From JAXLYE01 sp046351595 (GTDB lineage: Bacteria; Myxococcota_A; Polyangia; Palsa-1104; JAEUJZ01): 64,000 nt of DNA. Position 1 is the stretch's first letter; every line of letters starts with the position of its first letter. The position numbers were made by a program, and so were the translations under genes. Below, one piece after another: positions 45,333 to 55,747 of the stretch. Under the pieces are notes generated by a model. That model searched no databases. It saw only the letters and a program-made list of their open reading frames with translations, and had not been told where the DNA came from. The stretch covers positions 682,001-746,000 of the forward strand of contig JAXLYE010000001.1 of the NCBI GenBank assembly GCA_046351595.1, written 5' to 3'.

Positions 45333-45479
45333 GGTCGTGGTCCTGTCCCCCTGGACGCGCCGCGCCGGGCGCGGCCCGCGGTCCTGCTGGACACCAGGCC
45401 CCCGCCCGTGCGCGGAGCCCGGATCTCCTACGATCCCTACTATCGCGCAGGTCCGGGGTAGAACTCAACGGAGCCGGGG

Positions 45480-45485
45480 TATAGT
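45480..45485 (+). promoter_or_regulatory. TATAGT -10-like element six bases before the PHP lipoprotein start
   Basis: TATAGT-CCGCGC-ATG. There is no ribosome-binding site; the predicted transcription start is the initiator codon at 45492. Confidence 0.5.
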
Positions 45486-45491
45486 CCGCGC

Positions 45492-47177
45492 ATGTTGAGC
45501 CGGACGACGATGCACGGCAGGCGGGAGCGGCACCTTGCGGGCGCGCGGGCGCGCTCGGCCCAGACTTGGACTAGGACCTGGACGGGGCCGGCGGCCTGGC
45601 TGGCCGGGTGTGGCCTCTTGTGGGCCGCGGGCTGCACCCAGCCGAGCGAGCCGGCGTCGATGACCGCGGACGCGGCGGTCCCCGTCGACGAGCCGCCGCG
45701 CATCGGCTGGGACAAGCGGCTCGTGCCGACGAGCGAGCTGATCGCGCCGCAGCGCAGCCGCGGCCTGCGCCCGGTGCGCGGCCTCATCCACCTGCACTCG
45801 CCCTACTCGCACGACGCCTGCGACGACAACCCGCAGCCGGGTGGCAAGCCCAACGCGCCCTGCCTCGATCACCTGCGCAAGGCGGTGTGCACGACGCGGC
45901 AGGACTTCGCGATGCTGACCGACCACGCGACGCACATGGGCGAGGCCGCGTTCGACAAGCTGTTCCACGCCGACGAGGCCGCGGGCGACGTGCTGCTGCG
46001 CGACGGCAGCGACGTGCTGGGCGCGCGCTGGCGCTGTGACCTCGCCGCCGGCCCCGCGGATCCGCCGGACCGGCCCTACACCCCGGGCACAACGGCCGCC
46101 GACAAGGACCGCACCGTCCTTATCACCGTCGGCGGCGAGAACGATCTGATGCCGGTCGGGCTGCGCCACCACCTGGGCGCCACCGAGGAGCTGCGCAAGA
46201 AGGCGATGAGCGACGGCACGCCCGCCGCCATCCCGGTCTTTCGGCAGGCCGGCGCCGTCGTCCTGCAGGCGCACGGCGAGTCGCGCACCCGCGACAAGAT
46301 GATCGAGCTGGCCAAGGCCGGCCTGGGCGGCATGGAGGTCTACAACCTGCACGCCAACATCGATCCCAAGATCCGCGACCCCTACCTCGGGCTCGACCCG
46401 CTCGGCGCGATCGTCGGGCTGTCGCCGTGGCTCGACGGCATCCCCGTCGACAAGGGCGGGCCCGAGCCGGATCTGTCGGTGCTCGGGTTCCTCTTGCCCA
46501 ACCCGCCGCAGCTCGCCCACTACGACGCGCTGCTCGGCCTGGGCTACCGGCCGCACCCGACGCTCGGCTCGGACATCCACGAGAACGCCTTCAAGCTCGA
46601 GCTCGCGGACGGCGAGCGCGGCGACTCGTACCGCCGGCTGATGCGCTGGTTCACCAACCACCTGCTGGTGCCGGTGCCAAAGGACCCCAAGGCGCCGCCC
46701 GCGCCCGCGGAGCTCAAGGAGGCGCTGGAGCAGCGGCGCGGCTACGGCGTCTTCGAGGTCCTCGGGCCGCCGCACGGCTTCGACTTCTACGCCGACGGCC
46801 GCGAGGCGGGCCAGCGCGGCGAGCTCGGCGCCGAGGTCGCCCAGGGCGCGACCCTGCACCTGCGGCCGCCCAGGCCGCTGCCCGAGGGCGATCGGCGCAA
46901 GGACACGGTGATGCGGGCCGTCGTGCTGCGCGTGGCGCCGGGCGCGACCGCCTCGCAGGTCGTGCTCGAGCGGCGCCTGTCCGCCGCCGAGCTCGCGGAC
47001 GCGCCCGAGCTGACCGTGGCCACGGCCACCGCCGGCCCCGGCGCCTACCGCGTCGAGATCCACGTCACGCCGCTGCACCTTTTGCACCTGCTCGGCAAGG
47101 ACGCGGCCCGGTACCAGAAGGAATATCCCTACCTGTACTCCGCCCCGATCTTCGTCCGCGCCACGCCGCCGATCTGA
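45492..47177 (+). CDS. PHP-domain lipoprotein
   Basis: The 561-residue product has a long basic N-terminus, a hydrophobic segment and a lipobox (GLLWAAGC). The PHP metallophosphoesterase-like domain starts at about residue 97: GLIHLHSPYSHDACDD and FAMLTDHATHMGEAAFD provide the metal-binding histidines and aspartate. ITVGGENDLMPVGLRHHLG, VVLQAHGESRTR and TLGSDIHENAF supply further ligands. A C-terminal beta-rich region of about 140 residues follows. The substrate is unknown. A tandem repeat begins at the stop codon. Confidence 0.75.
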   Translation: MLSRTTMHGRRERHLAGARARSAQTWTRTWTGPAAWLAGCGLLWAAGCTQPSEPASMTADAAVPVDEPPRIGWDKRLVPTSELIAPQRSRGLRPVRGLIHLHSPYSHDACDDNPQPGGKPNAPCLDHLRKAVCTTRQDFAMLTDHATHMGEAAFDKLFHADEAAGDVLLRDGSDVLGARWRCDLAAGPADPPDRPYTPGTTAADKDRTVLITVGGENDLMPVGLRHHLGATEELRKKAMSDGTPAAIPVFRQAGAVVLQAHGESRTRDKMIELAKAGLGGMEVYNLHANIDPKIRDPYLGLDPLGAIVGLSPWLDGIPVDKGGPEPDLSVLGFLLPNPPQLAHYDALLGLGYRPHPTLGSDIHENAFKLELADGERGDSYRRLMRWFTNHLLVPVPKDPKAPPAPAELKEALEQRRGYGVFEVLGPPHGFDFYADGREAGQRGELGAEVAQGATLHLRPPRPLPEGDRRKDTVMRAVVLRVAPGATASQVVLERRLSAAELADAPELTVATATAGPGAYRVEIHVTPLHLLHLLGKDAARYQKEYPYLYSAPIFVRATPPI

Positions 47178-47257
47178 TCAACTACGGGTCAACTACTGGT
47201 CAACGACTGGTCAACTACTGGTCAACTACTGGTCAACTACTGGTCGACCACTGGTCG
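47177..47257 (+). repeat. 11-bp tandem repeat (GTCAACTACTG)
   Basis: Seven consecutive 11-base units run from the last base of the PHP stop codon to 47253, the middle ones identical (GTCAACTACTG) and the outer ones with one to three changes. A partial eighth unit follows. The period equals about one turn of B-DNA. Confidence 0.9.
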
Positions 47258-47350
47258 ACTCGACGGCCGGCCGGCCGCGTCCGAAGGCGACGAAGAGATG
47301 ACGGCCTGGACCGTCCACCCAGAACCAGCCAACGCCCCAAGGAGCCCGCC

Positions 47351-47656
47351 ATGAAGACCCTGCGTTCCCTCGTGCTGATCGCCGCCTGCCTCGTCCCCGG
47401 CCTGGCCTCCAGCGCCGCCCGCGCCGACAACTGCTACCTGTGCGGCAGCGGCAGCTCGCCCCAGTGCAAGGACTACTGCCGCTACAACGGCCCCGACACC
47501 TTCGCCGCCCGCAAGGCCTGCGAGGCCAAGGGCTGCAAGGTTTCGGGCACCGGCTCCTGTCCCACCGCCGTCAACTACAAGGTCTGCATGGCCCCGGTCG
47601 AGAAAAGCGACACCACCGTGGCCCAGGCCCCCCAGTGCCAGCCCCCCCGCGGCTGA
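47351..47656 (+). CDS. Small secreted cysteine-rich protein
   Basis: The ATG at 47351 follows GGAG. The 101-residue precursor has a signal peptide ending near SAARA. The mature part has the cysteine pattern C-x(2)-C, C-x(3)-C, C-x(4)-C and three further cysteines (NCYLCGSG, CKDYCRYNGPD, ACEAKGCKV). It is likely an exported disulfide-rich protein; no family was recognised. It is downstream of the 11-bp repeat. Confidence 0.6.
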   Translation: MKTLRSLVLIAACLVPGLASSAARADNCYLCGSGSSPQCKDYCRYNGPDTFAARKACEAKGCKVSGTGSCPTAVNYKVCMAPVEKSDTTVAQAPQCQPPRG

Positions 47657-47753
47657 TCTCCCTTCGTGATCCCCTCCCCTCCGTAATCCCCGCCCCTCCG
47701 TAATCCCCTATCCCCAAACCCTCCCCCAACAGCGCCGCTCTAATCTTCCCCAA

Positions 47754-47951
47754 GTAAGCGGGTGACGGCGGAGGGAGGGCCTCCCGGCGCGCCAGCGACG
47801 GGATACCCGCAGCCGGCAGGACCCGCGTGTGTCCCGAGGAGCACGGCCCCCAGTAAGCGGGTGGCGCCGGAGGCTGGGAGCTCATCGCGAAGCGATGGGC
47901 TGCCGCAGGCGACAGGACCCGCGTCCTCCCCGAGGAGCCACATTCCCCCAG
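47754..47951 (+). repeat. Two tandem copies of a dispersed repeat of about 98 bp
   Basis: Both copies start AGTAAGCGGGTG (47754 and 47853), share GACGGG/CTGCCGCAG-type middle parts and CAGGACCCGCGT, and end CCCGAGGAGC. A third copy lies inverted at 59803-59877, so this is a dispersed element. It occupies most of the 375-base gap upstream of aceB. Direct repeats of CCCCTCCGTAATCCCC lie just before it (about 47680-47710). Confidence 0.8.
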
Positions 47952-47994
47952 CGCTCACCCGCCCCTGCTGAGCGGTGCATTCCGAGCGGCTGCC

Positions 47995-48000
47995 TATACT
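47995..48000 (+). promoter_or_regulatory. TATACT -10-like element of aceB
   Basis: TATACT lies 31 bases before the aceB ATG, leaving a short leader with GGAG. A clear -35 partner was not found. Confidence 0.4.
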
Positions 48001-48031
48001 ATGTAGCGTCAATTCCAGACGGAGAAGACCG

Positions 48032-49648
<1,617 letters not shown>

Positions 49649-49679
49649 GCCTGGTCCCGTCGCGCGGCCAGGCCGCAGG

Positions 49680-51185
49680 TCAGCGCCCGTAGAGATCCCC
49701 CTGCGGCGCGCCGCGCATCATCAGCGCCAGCAGGTCCTTGGCCAGCTGCAGCACCGGGGCGAGCGCCGGGTCGCCCTGCGCGGACAGCGCCGCGTCGTCG
49801 TCGGTGAGGCGGGTGACCGCGGCCTGCAGGTGGCGGATCGCGGCGGCGGGATCCTTCGCGTACAGCTCGGCCGCGTGCTGCAGGGCCGAGACGCCGACCG
49901 CCACCGCCACCGCCTTGCCGACCGACGGCTGCTCGAACCAGGTGCCGCGCGGATCCAGCGCCTGGCCCGCGTAGTCCAGCACCAGCGGCTCGGTCACGGT
50001 CGCGCCCGCGAGGTCGGTGTAGCGCAGCTGGCCGCGCGCGCCGAGCCCCGCGAGCCCCTGCCCGCCCTGCGGATCGAGCCGCACCAGCAGGCCGCCCTTG
50101 CGCCGCGACAGGAACACGGTGCTCGCCTCGAGCTCGGCCGTGCCGCCCGCCGCCGGGAAGCCGAAGCCCGCGCCGATTGCGAAGCCCGGCTGCGGCGTCA
50201 GATCAACCTTCAGGTCGTACGCCAGCGGGCTCGCCATCCACGGCCAGCTGTCCGCCATCAGCGCCGGCACGTCCGCAAGCTGCGTCAGCGTGAAGGCGTT
50301 GCCGCCGCGCAGGTGCGACATCGCCACGAGCAGCGACTGACCCAGCCCCGGCCCCATGCCGAACACGGTCAGGCCCACGCCCTGCGCCGCGCCGCCTTCG
50401 ACGAGGCGCTGGAACTCCGTCTCGGAGGTCGCGCCGACGTTGGGCTGCTCGTCGGTGAAGAGCATGACCCGGTGCTGCTGCGTGGCGTGCTCGGCGGCCG
50501 CCTGCGCCGCCTTCTTGTAGGCCAGCAAGAGCCCCGCCTCCATGTTCGTCGAGCCGGTCGTGTGCAGGCCCTCGATCGCGGCGAGGAAGCGCGGGTCGCC
50601 GCCCGGCACGAAGTCGAGCACCAGGCGCGCCGTGTCGCCGTACTCGACGAGCGCCACGCGGTCGCTGGGCAGAAGCCGCGCCGCCAGCTCCTTCAGCAGC
50701 CGGTAGGACAGCGCGCCGCCGCTCGCATACTGGGTGTCGCCGGACTTGTAGTTCCAGCCCATCGAGCCCGAGACGTCGACGGTGGCGATGATCGTCAGGC
50801 TCGGCCGCACGTACGCCTGCGGGTCGAGGTTCGAGGACATCGCCACCTGCACCCAGCCCGCCGGTGCGCCCTCGAGCTGCGGCGCCACGCCCAGCGCCCC
50901 GCGCAGGCACAGCGTCCGCGAGCACGCCGCCCCCGCGAGCGGCAGGTCCTGCTCGGCAAACGCCCCCTCGACGGGGAACGCCGCCGCGGGCGGCACCCGG
51001 CCGCCCTGGATCAGCGCCCGCGCCAGCCCGAGGTCCTTCACCCCGCCCGTCGTCGCGCCGAACTCGCTCCCGCCCGGCGAGCCCGACCCGAGGAAGGAGT
51101 CGGTCATGCCGCAGGCCCAGAAAAGAGCCAGGCCCGCGACGAGAGAGAGCGAACGAGAGAAAGAACCCGTAAGCCAGGTGCGCAT
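49680..51185 (-). CDS. Von Willebrand factor A domain lipoprotein, paralogue of the protein at 36728
   Basis: The 501-residue product has a lipobox-like signal (GLALFWAC). The pre-domain QGGRVPPAAAFPVEGAFAEQDLPL ... CSRTLCLRG is shared with the other VWA protein. The VWA domain has MIDAS DVSGSMG (137-143), STNMEAG and FTDEQPNVGATSE. The last 100 residues are helical, as in its paralogue (LQHAAELYAKDPAAAIRHLQ). A GGAGG ribosome-binding site precedes the ATG. It is probably a surface-exposed protein with a metal-dependent adhesion site. Confidence 0.8.
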   Translation of the reverse strand: MRTWLTGSFSRSLSLVAGLALFWACGMTDSFLGSGSPGGSEFGATTGGVKDLGLARALIQGGRVPPAAAFPVEGAFAEQDLPLAGAACSRTLCLRGALGVAPQLEGAPAGWVQVAMSSNLDPQAYVRPSLTIIATVDVSGSMGWNYKSGDTQYASGGALSYRLLKELAARLLPSDRVALVEYGDTARLVLDFVPGGDPRFLAAIEGLHTTGSTNMEAGLLLAYKKAAQAAAEHATQQHRVMLFTDEQPNVGATSETEFQRLVEGGAAQGVGLTVFGMGPGLGQSLLVAMSHLRGGNAFTLTQLADVPALMADSWPWMASPLAYDLKVDLTPQPGFAIGAGFGFPAAGGTAELEASTVFLSRRKGGLLVRLDPQGGQGLAGLGARGQLRYTDLAGATVTEPLVLDYAGQALDPRGTWFEQPSVGKAVAVAVGVSALQHAAELYAKDPAAAIRHLQAAVTRLTDDDAALSAQGDPALAPVLQLAKDLLALMMRGAPQGDLYGR

Positions 51186-51346
51186 GGGAGCCCTCCGAGA
51201 GAAAGGTCACCGTCGACCCACCGCTTCCAGCGCAACCCCCATGCCACGCGCCCCGGAGCCGCCTCGCGACGGCAAGCCTGAAGAGCGCGCCCTCAGCAGT
51301 CCCTCAACCAGCCCCCCTTGCCGGCAACCCTTGCCGCCAGGCGGCG

Positions 51347-52132
51347 CTACTCGTTCTCGAACCGAACGACGTACCGCTCGATCACGAACGCCGCCGGCTT
51401 GCCGTCCTTGCCCACCGCAGGCTTGAACTTGCACCGCGGGTTGAACTGCACGTACCCGCTGGCGATGTAGTCGATCTCCTTGTTCAGCCCCTTGACGATC
51501 TTCACCCTGCGCACCTTGCCGCGCTCGTCGAGCTCGATGCGCAGCACCACCTCGCCCTCGACGCCCTGGGCGTGCGCGTCCGAGCTCGACCACTTCTCCT
51601 TCATCGCCGGCCCGCAGTCCTCGCTCGGCTCGGGCAGCCGCGCCAGCTCCTCCTCGGGCACCGGGCGGTACTCGTTGCCACCGGGCGCGCTGGTCTGCGG
51701 CAGCGGCGGGATCTCCTTCACCTTGGGCCGCGCGTTGGGGTCGGCCATGGTGGTGTTGCCCTGCGGCACGGAGATGCCCTGCCCGCCGGTCTGGCTCGGG
51801 TCGATGCCGAAGATCGGCTTGGGCGGCTCGGCCGGCGGCTCGGGCGCGGGCTTGGTGCTCGGCTTGGGCGCCTGCGCCTGCTTGGGCTGCTTGACGATCT
51901 TCTTGGGCGGCTCGGGCGGCGGCGGCTCCGGCGGCGTCGGCTCGGGCGGCGGCGGCTCCGGGGGCCTAGGGGCCTCCGGCGGCGGCTTGGGCTTGCGGAT
52001 GTCCACCTCGACGACGGTCGGCCGCTTGGGCCGCGGCGGCGGCGCAAAAAACAGCACCAGCAGCGCCGCACCGTGCAGCACCGCGGCGAGCACAAGGCCG
52101 ACGCCGTCGTTGCGGGTGGCCAGCGGGCTCAC
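51347..52132 (-). CDS. TonB-family energy transducer
   Basis: The 261-residue protein has an N-terminal membrane anchor (GLVLAAVLHGAALLVLFFA). A long periplasmic P/E/K-rich spacer follows (near 35-100). The C-terminal TonB-like domain, with CGPAMKEKWSSSDAHAQGVEGEVVLRIELDERGKVRRVKIVKGL, ends in a tyrosine/phenylalanine-rich strand. It spans the periplasm to energise outer-membrane transporters. Its start overlaps the exbD stop by four bases. Confidence 0.88.
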   Translation of the reverse strand: MSPLATRNDGVGLVLAAVLHGAALLVLFFAPPPRPKRPTVVEVDIRKPKPPPEAPRPPEPPPPEPTPPEPPPPEPPKKIVKQPKQAQAPKPSTKPAPEPPAEPPKPIFGIDPSQTGGQGISVPQGNTTMADPNARPKVKEIPPLPQTSAPGGNEYRPVPEEELARLPEPSEDCGPAMKEKWSSSDAHAQGVEGEVVLRIELDERGKVRRVKIVKGLNKEIDYIASGYVQFNPRCKFKPAVGKDGKPAAFVIERYVVRFENE

Positions 52133-52578
52133 GGCGAGTCCGTCACCATCGCGAACTTGACCACGCCCAGCGTCTTGACCACATCGACGATGTGCATCAC
52201 GTCGCCATACGCGATGCCCTTGTCCGCCGAGATGACCGCCTGGATGTCCTTGTTCTCGGTGACCAGGCGGGTGATCTCGGTGCGGGCGCGGGCCTCGTCC
52301 ATGTTGGTGCCGTTCAGCAAAAGCTCGTAGCCGGCGCCGCCGTTCTGCTTCTTGGTCATGGTGATCGACAGCGTCGACTTCTGGGTCTCATCGGCGCTGG
52401 CCGCCTTGGGCAGCTCGACCTTGATCGACGGGTTGTTGGCGATGATCGGCGCCGCGACCATCATGATGATCAGCAGCACCAGCGTCACGTCGACGAGCGG
52501 CGTGACGTTGATGTCGGCGATCATGCCGCCGCCGCTCTCGTCGTCCGAGAAGCCGCCCGAGCCCGCGGAGGCCGCCAT
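52129..52578 (-). CDS. exbD: ExbD/TolR biopolymer transport protein
   Basis: The 149-residue protein has a single N-terminal transmembrane helix with the essential aspartate in MIADINVTPLVDVTLVLLIIMMV, then a periplasmic domain (ELLLNGTNMDEARARTEITRLV ... VVDVVKTLGVVKFAMVTD). With ExbB it forms the proton channel that drives TonB. Translation is coupled on both sides, with a one-base overlap with exbB and a four-base overlap with the tonB-like gene. Confidence 0.93.
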   Translation of the reverse strand: MAASAGSGGFSDDESGGGMIADINVTPLVDVTLVLLIIMMVAAPIIANNPSIKVELPKAASADETQKSTLSITMTKKQNGGAGYELLLNGTNMDEARARTEITRLVTENKDIQAVISADKGIAYGDVMHIVDVVKTLGVVKFAMVTDSP

Positions 52579-53243
52579 CAGCCCGTCTCCTTGCCGCGGT
52601 GGTGGCGCTCTTCCTCTTCCTGCTCAGCGCGCAGCGCCGAGAGCACGACCTGCGCCACCGAGTCGATGTGGGCGTTGATCGCGCGCACCCGGCGGTTGAA
52701 GTAGTTGAAGGCCACGACCGCGGGGATGGCGACGAGCAGGCCGACCGCGGTGGCGATGAGCGCCTCGCCGATCGAGGCGAGGACCGCGTTCATCTTCTCG
52801 GCGCTGTTGCTCGACAGGTCGCGGAAGGCCTTGATGACGCCGAGCACGGTGCCGAACAGCCCGATGAACGGGGCGTTGCTGCCGAGGGTGCCGAGGTAGG
52901 CGAGGTTGCGCTCGAGGTGGAGCTTGATGCGCGCCTTGGCGCCGAGCATCGCCGACTCGGCGGCCGCCGCGCCGCGCTCGGCATCCTCGAGGCCGGCGCG
53001 CGCGACCTCGGCCTCGGGGCCCTTGTCGGCGGCGGCGCGCTTGCGGGCCTCGGCGAACTTGTGCGACATGAGGAGCTTCCGCAGGTCGTCGGCGAGCTGC
53101 AGGAAGTCGCCGCGCAGGCCGCGGTAGTACAGGCCGCGCTCGATCATGATCGCGACGCTGAACAGCGACAGGATGATGAGCAGCCAGAGCACCCACTCGG
53201 CGCCCAACAACGCAAACGAGAGCAGCTTCTGTGTAAGGTTCAT
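52578..53243 (-). CDS. exbB: ExbB/TolQ/MotA-type proton channel protein
   Basis: The 221-residue inner-membrane protein has three transmembrane helices. The first follows LGAEWVLWLLIILSLFSVAIMIER; the conserved pair is LGTLGSNAPFIGLFGTVLGVIKAF and IGEALIATAVGLLVAIPAVVAFNYF. It is the first gene of the exbB-exbD-tonB operon and has a GAGGAG ribosome-binding site. The gene is divergent from lgt over a 290-base gap that shows no other feature. Confidence 0.94.
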   Translation of the reverse strand: MNLTQKLLSFALLGAEWVLWLLIILSLFSVAIMIERGLYYRGLRGDFLQLADDLRKLLMSHKFAEARKRAAADKGPEAEVARAGLEDAERGAAAAESAMLGAKARIKLHLERNLAYLGTLGSNAPFIGLFGTVLGVIKAFRDLSSNSAEKMNAVLASIGEALIATAVGLLVAIPAVVAFNYFNRRVRAINAHIDSVAQVVLSALRAEQEEEERHHRGKETG

Positions 53244-53533
53244 CGGACCGAGGCTCTCCTCTTCAAGCGATCAGTGTCTGAGATGCAGGGCGGGCCGGGG
53301 CCACGCCAGCGAGCGCTTTTGGCGACGGGCACGCGCTCGCGCCGAGCTACCTGCACCGGGTTGCGGACATTACAGAGACACCCGGCCCGGCAGTGTAGGT
53401 GCGAACCGCCGCGGTTGCAATTGCCAGGCGACCGGGTGACAGAGGCCCGGGCGTCGGTTTATTCTGCGAGCGTTCCCGCGGTGTTGCTCTGGCGTCACGC
53501 CGGCGCCTCGCTGCGGCCCCGGAGGAAACCGCC

Positions 53534-54439
53534 TTGATCCCCTATTTCCAGATCCCGTCGCTCCCGATCTTTGATGGCGTGGCGATCCACCCGTTCGGCG
53601 TGCTCGTCGCAACCGGCATCCTGTCGGGCGCGATGCTGACGCGGCGCCGCGGCCAGCAGCTCGGCCTCGACGACGACCTGGTCAAGAACATGATCTTCTG
53701 GTCGGTGGCGACGGGCCTGCTGATGGCCCACTTCCTCGACGTGCTGGTCTACCAGAAGCACCCCGACGTCGGGGCGACGCTGCGGGCGCTGGCCGATCCC
53801 AGATCCGGCCTGTCGTCGATGGGCGGCTTCTTCGGCGCCGTGCTTGGCCTCTTGGTGTGGTGTCGGCGCAACGGGCAGAAGGTGCTGCCGTACGCCGACT
53901 CGCTGGCCTACGGTCTGGCGCTGGGCTGGTTCTTCGGCCGCATGGGCTGCTACGTCGCGCACGACCACCCCGGCTTCCGGACCGACTTCTTCCTCGGCGT
54001 CGACTACCCGTGTGCGGCGGCGCACTGCCCGGCGACCGACGGCTTCCACGTCTTCACGGACCCGAAGTTCCGTCGCCACGACCTGGGCTTCTACGAGGTG
54101 CTGGTGGCCGGGACGCTGGCGACCTTCTACGGCATCGCCGATCGGTTCCGGCCGCGCATCGGCTTCTTCGTCGCGGCGATCGCCCTGTACTACGGGCCGG
54201 TGCGCTTCCTGCTCGACTACCTGCGCGTCAACTTCCAGGAGGGCGGCGACCCGCGCTGGTTCGCGCTGACGCCGGCGCAGTACGCGGCGATCGCGGTGAT
54301 GGGGATCGGCGTGGCGCTGGCGGTGAAGGTGGCGCGGCTGACGCCGGCGCAGATCGCCGCCTATCGTCCGGATCACGGGGCCGACAACGGGACCGATACC
54401 GGGGCCGGCGGCGCGCAGGCCAAGCCCGCGAGCGCATAG
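53534..54439 (+). CDS. lgt: Prolipoprotein diacylglyceryl transferase
   Basis: A TTG start at 53534 follows GGAGGA; the upstream in-frame ATG would add 45 non-membrane residues. The 301-residue polytopic protein has IHPFGVLVATGILSGAMLTRRRG, GLSSMGGFFGAVLGLLVWCRR and the Lgt signature region GRMGCYVAHDHPGFRTD. The asparagine of the common G-R-x-G-N motif is cysteine here. RFLLDYLRVNFQEGGDPRW near the end also fits Lgt. It attaches diacylglycerol to prolipoprotein cysteines, the first step of lipoprotein maturation. Confidence 0.88.
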   Translation: MIPYFQIPSLPIFDGVAIHPFGVLVATGILSGAMLTRRRGQQLGLDDDLVKNMIFWSVATGLLMAHFLDVLVYQKHPDVGATLRALADPRSGLSSMGGFFGAVLGLLVWCRRNGQKVLPYADSLAYGLALGWFFGRMGCYVAHDHPGFRTDFFLGVDYPCAAAHCPATDGFHVFTDPKFRRHDLGFYEVLVAGTLATFYGIADRFRPRIGFFVAAIALYYGPVRFLLDYLRVNFQEGGDPRWFALTPAQYAAIAVMGIGVALAVKVARLTPAQIAAYRPDHGADNGTDTGAGGAQAKPASA

Positions 54440-54552
54440 CGCTTCGTCTCAAGCTCGCATAGCGCTTCGTCTCAAGCTCGCATAGCGCTTCGTCTCAAGC
54501 TCGCGTAGCGCTCTCCGTCTCAAGCTCGCGTAGCGCGCTTCGTCTCTAACGC
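54434..54552 (+). repeat. 23-25-bp tandem repeat at the lgt stop codon
   Basis: Three perfect 23-base units, GCATAGCGCTTCGTCTCAAG plus CTC (54434, 54457, 54480), are followed by two 25-base variants. The lgt stop TAG lies in the first unit. The array fills the gap to the convergent proline-rich gene. Confidence 0.92.
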
Positions 54553-54564
54553 GCCGGCCCGTCC

Positions 54565-55050
54565 CTACCGGGTCACCGGGCCCGGCGGCGGCACCGGCTG
54601 GGCCGTCGGGGGCGGCGGCAGCGGCGGCGGCGTGGACGGCGGCAGGATCGGCTGCCCCGGCGGCGGCGGCACGCCCGGCGGGTTGGTCGGCCCGGGCAGG
54701 TTCGGCGGCATCGGCGGCATCGGCTGCCCGGGCGGCGTCGGCGCCCGCGGCGGGATGATCGGCCCGGGCGGCGTCGGCGGCACCGGGGTCGGCGGCCGCG
54801 GCGGCGTCGGGGTCGGCGGCACCGGCGGCGTCGGCGACGGCGGCACCGGGCGCGGGCGGCCCGGGCGTCCGGGGGCCGGCTGGCTCGGCGCCGGCGGCAC
54901 CGGCTGCCCCGGCGGCGGCGGCTGCCCCGGCGGGATCGGCTGGTTCGGGTTGGGCGCAACGGGCGGGAGCTGGGCCAGGGCGGGTGCCCCCAGCTGCAGG
55001 GTCAGCCCGCTCAGGACGACCCCGATGACGGTAGTTGCGATCTTTCGCAC
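54565..55050 (-). CDS. Secreted proline-rich protein
   Basis: A GTG start gives 161 residues. A signal peptide (TTVIGVVLSGLTLQLGAPALA) is followed by about 135 residues made almost wholly of P with G, Q, T and V in irregular PPGQP/PPTPTPP repeats. This is probably an extended polyproline cell-wall or surface spacer. Codon composition is dominated by CCG/CCC, so the frame could be partly fortuitous; the good signal peptide supports a real gene. Confidence 0.55.
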   Translation of the reverse strand: MRKIATTVIGVVLSGLTLQLGAPALAQLPPVAPNPNQPIPPGQPPPPGQPVPPAPSQPAPGRPGRPRPVPPSPTPPVPPTPTPPRPPTPVPPTPPGPIIPPRAPTPPGQPMPPMPPNLPGPTNPPGVPPPPGQPILPPSTPPPLPPPPTAQPVPPPGPVTR

Positions 55051-55162
55051 GGTTGGCCTCCGTTACTGCCCAAGCTAGCACCCGTGGCGGCGCTGTCCGG
55101 TGCCAGGCGGCGGCGTGCGCTTGTGCTGTTTCCGGAGCCGCGCCCCCGAAAAGTTCAGCCTA

Positions 55163-55480
55163 CAGGCCCGTAAGTCACGCCGACCGAGCGGCGCGCGCGA
55201 GCGACAGCCCTGTAAATGCAGCTTTCGGCGCCGGAGGACCGATCCGTCAGCCCTGTAAGTCGGATTTTCCGGGCCCGGAGCGCGACTTCCAGGGCTGTAA
55301 ATCGCGGATCCTGCGCGGGCCGAGCGGCTGCCAGGTCTGCAAGCCCGCTCGCCAAGCGGGAGCGGGCCGAGCGCCGGCTGGTGCAGGCCGCGCGCCCTGC
55401 CCTGCCGGGGCGGCTCCCGGGCCTGGAAGTCGGTCCCGGAGCGTGAGAGAGCCGGCTTCCAGAGCCGTAAGTCCGGTCTC
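55163..55480 (+). repeat. Degenerate tandem array with a 42-43-bp period (array B)
   Basis: The core GTAA(G/A)TC preceded by C-C-t/c recurs at 55170, 55212, 55255 and 55297, as GCAAGCC at 55339, degenerate near 55383, as GGAAGTC at 55425, and again at 55467. Spacings are 42-44 bases. Units also share a GGGCC-GAGCG block and a CCAG just before the core. The array lies in the 697-base gap 55051-55747, where I see no convincing gene. Confidence 0.75.
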
Positions 55481-55747
55481 CCGCGGTGATTGACTAGACT
55501 TTCAGCTCTGCCGCGCCAAGCCCCACAGGCCCCGGCGGCCCCGCCAGCGCTGGGCGGCGCGAAGCAGCGGCGCGGGTCCCCAGGCTCGCTCGCGCTGCGC
55601 CAGAGGTCGGGCCGGTCCGCCCGGCTCTCAGACGGGGAGCGACCGATCGGGGCGCGCTTTTTTCTCCGCTGGATGTGGGACAGCCGCGGTATAAGGCGGC
55701 CCCGTACCGGACACGGGAAAAGCCACCTTTTCAGAGGAGAAACTCGG

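Noticed and set aside
55163..55480. CRISPR array
   Set aside because: The period is 42-43 bp, but only about seven bases are well conserved per unit, the rest drifts gradually as in a decayed minisatellite, and no cas gene lies nearby.
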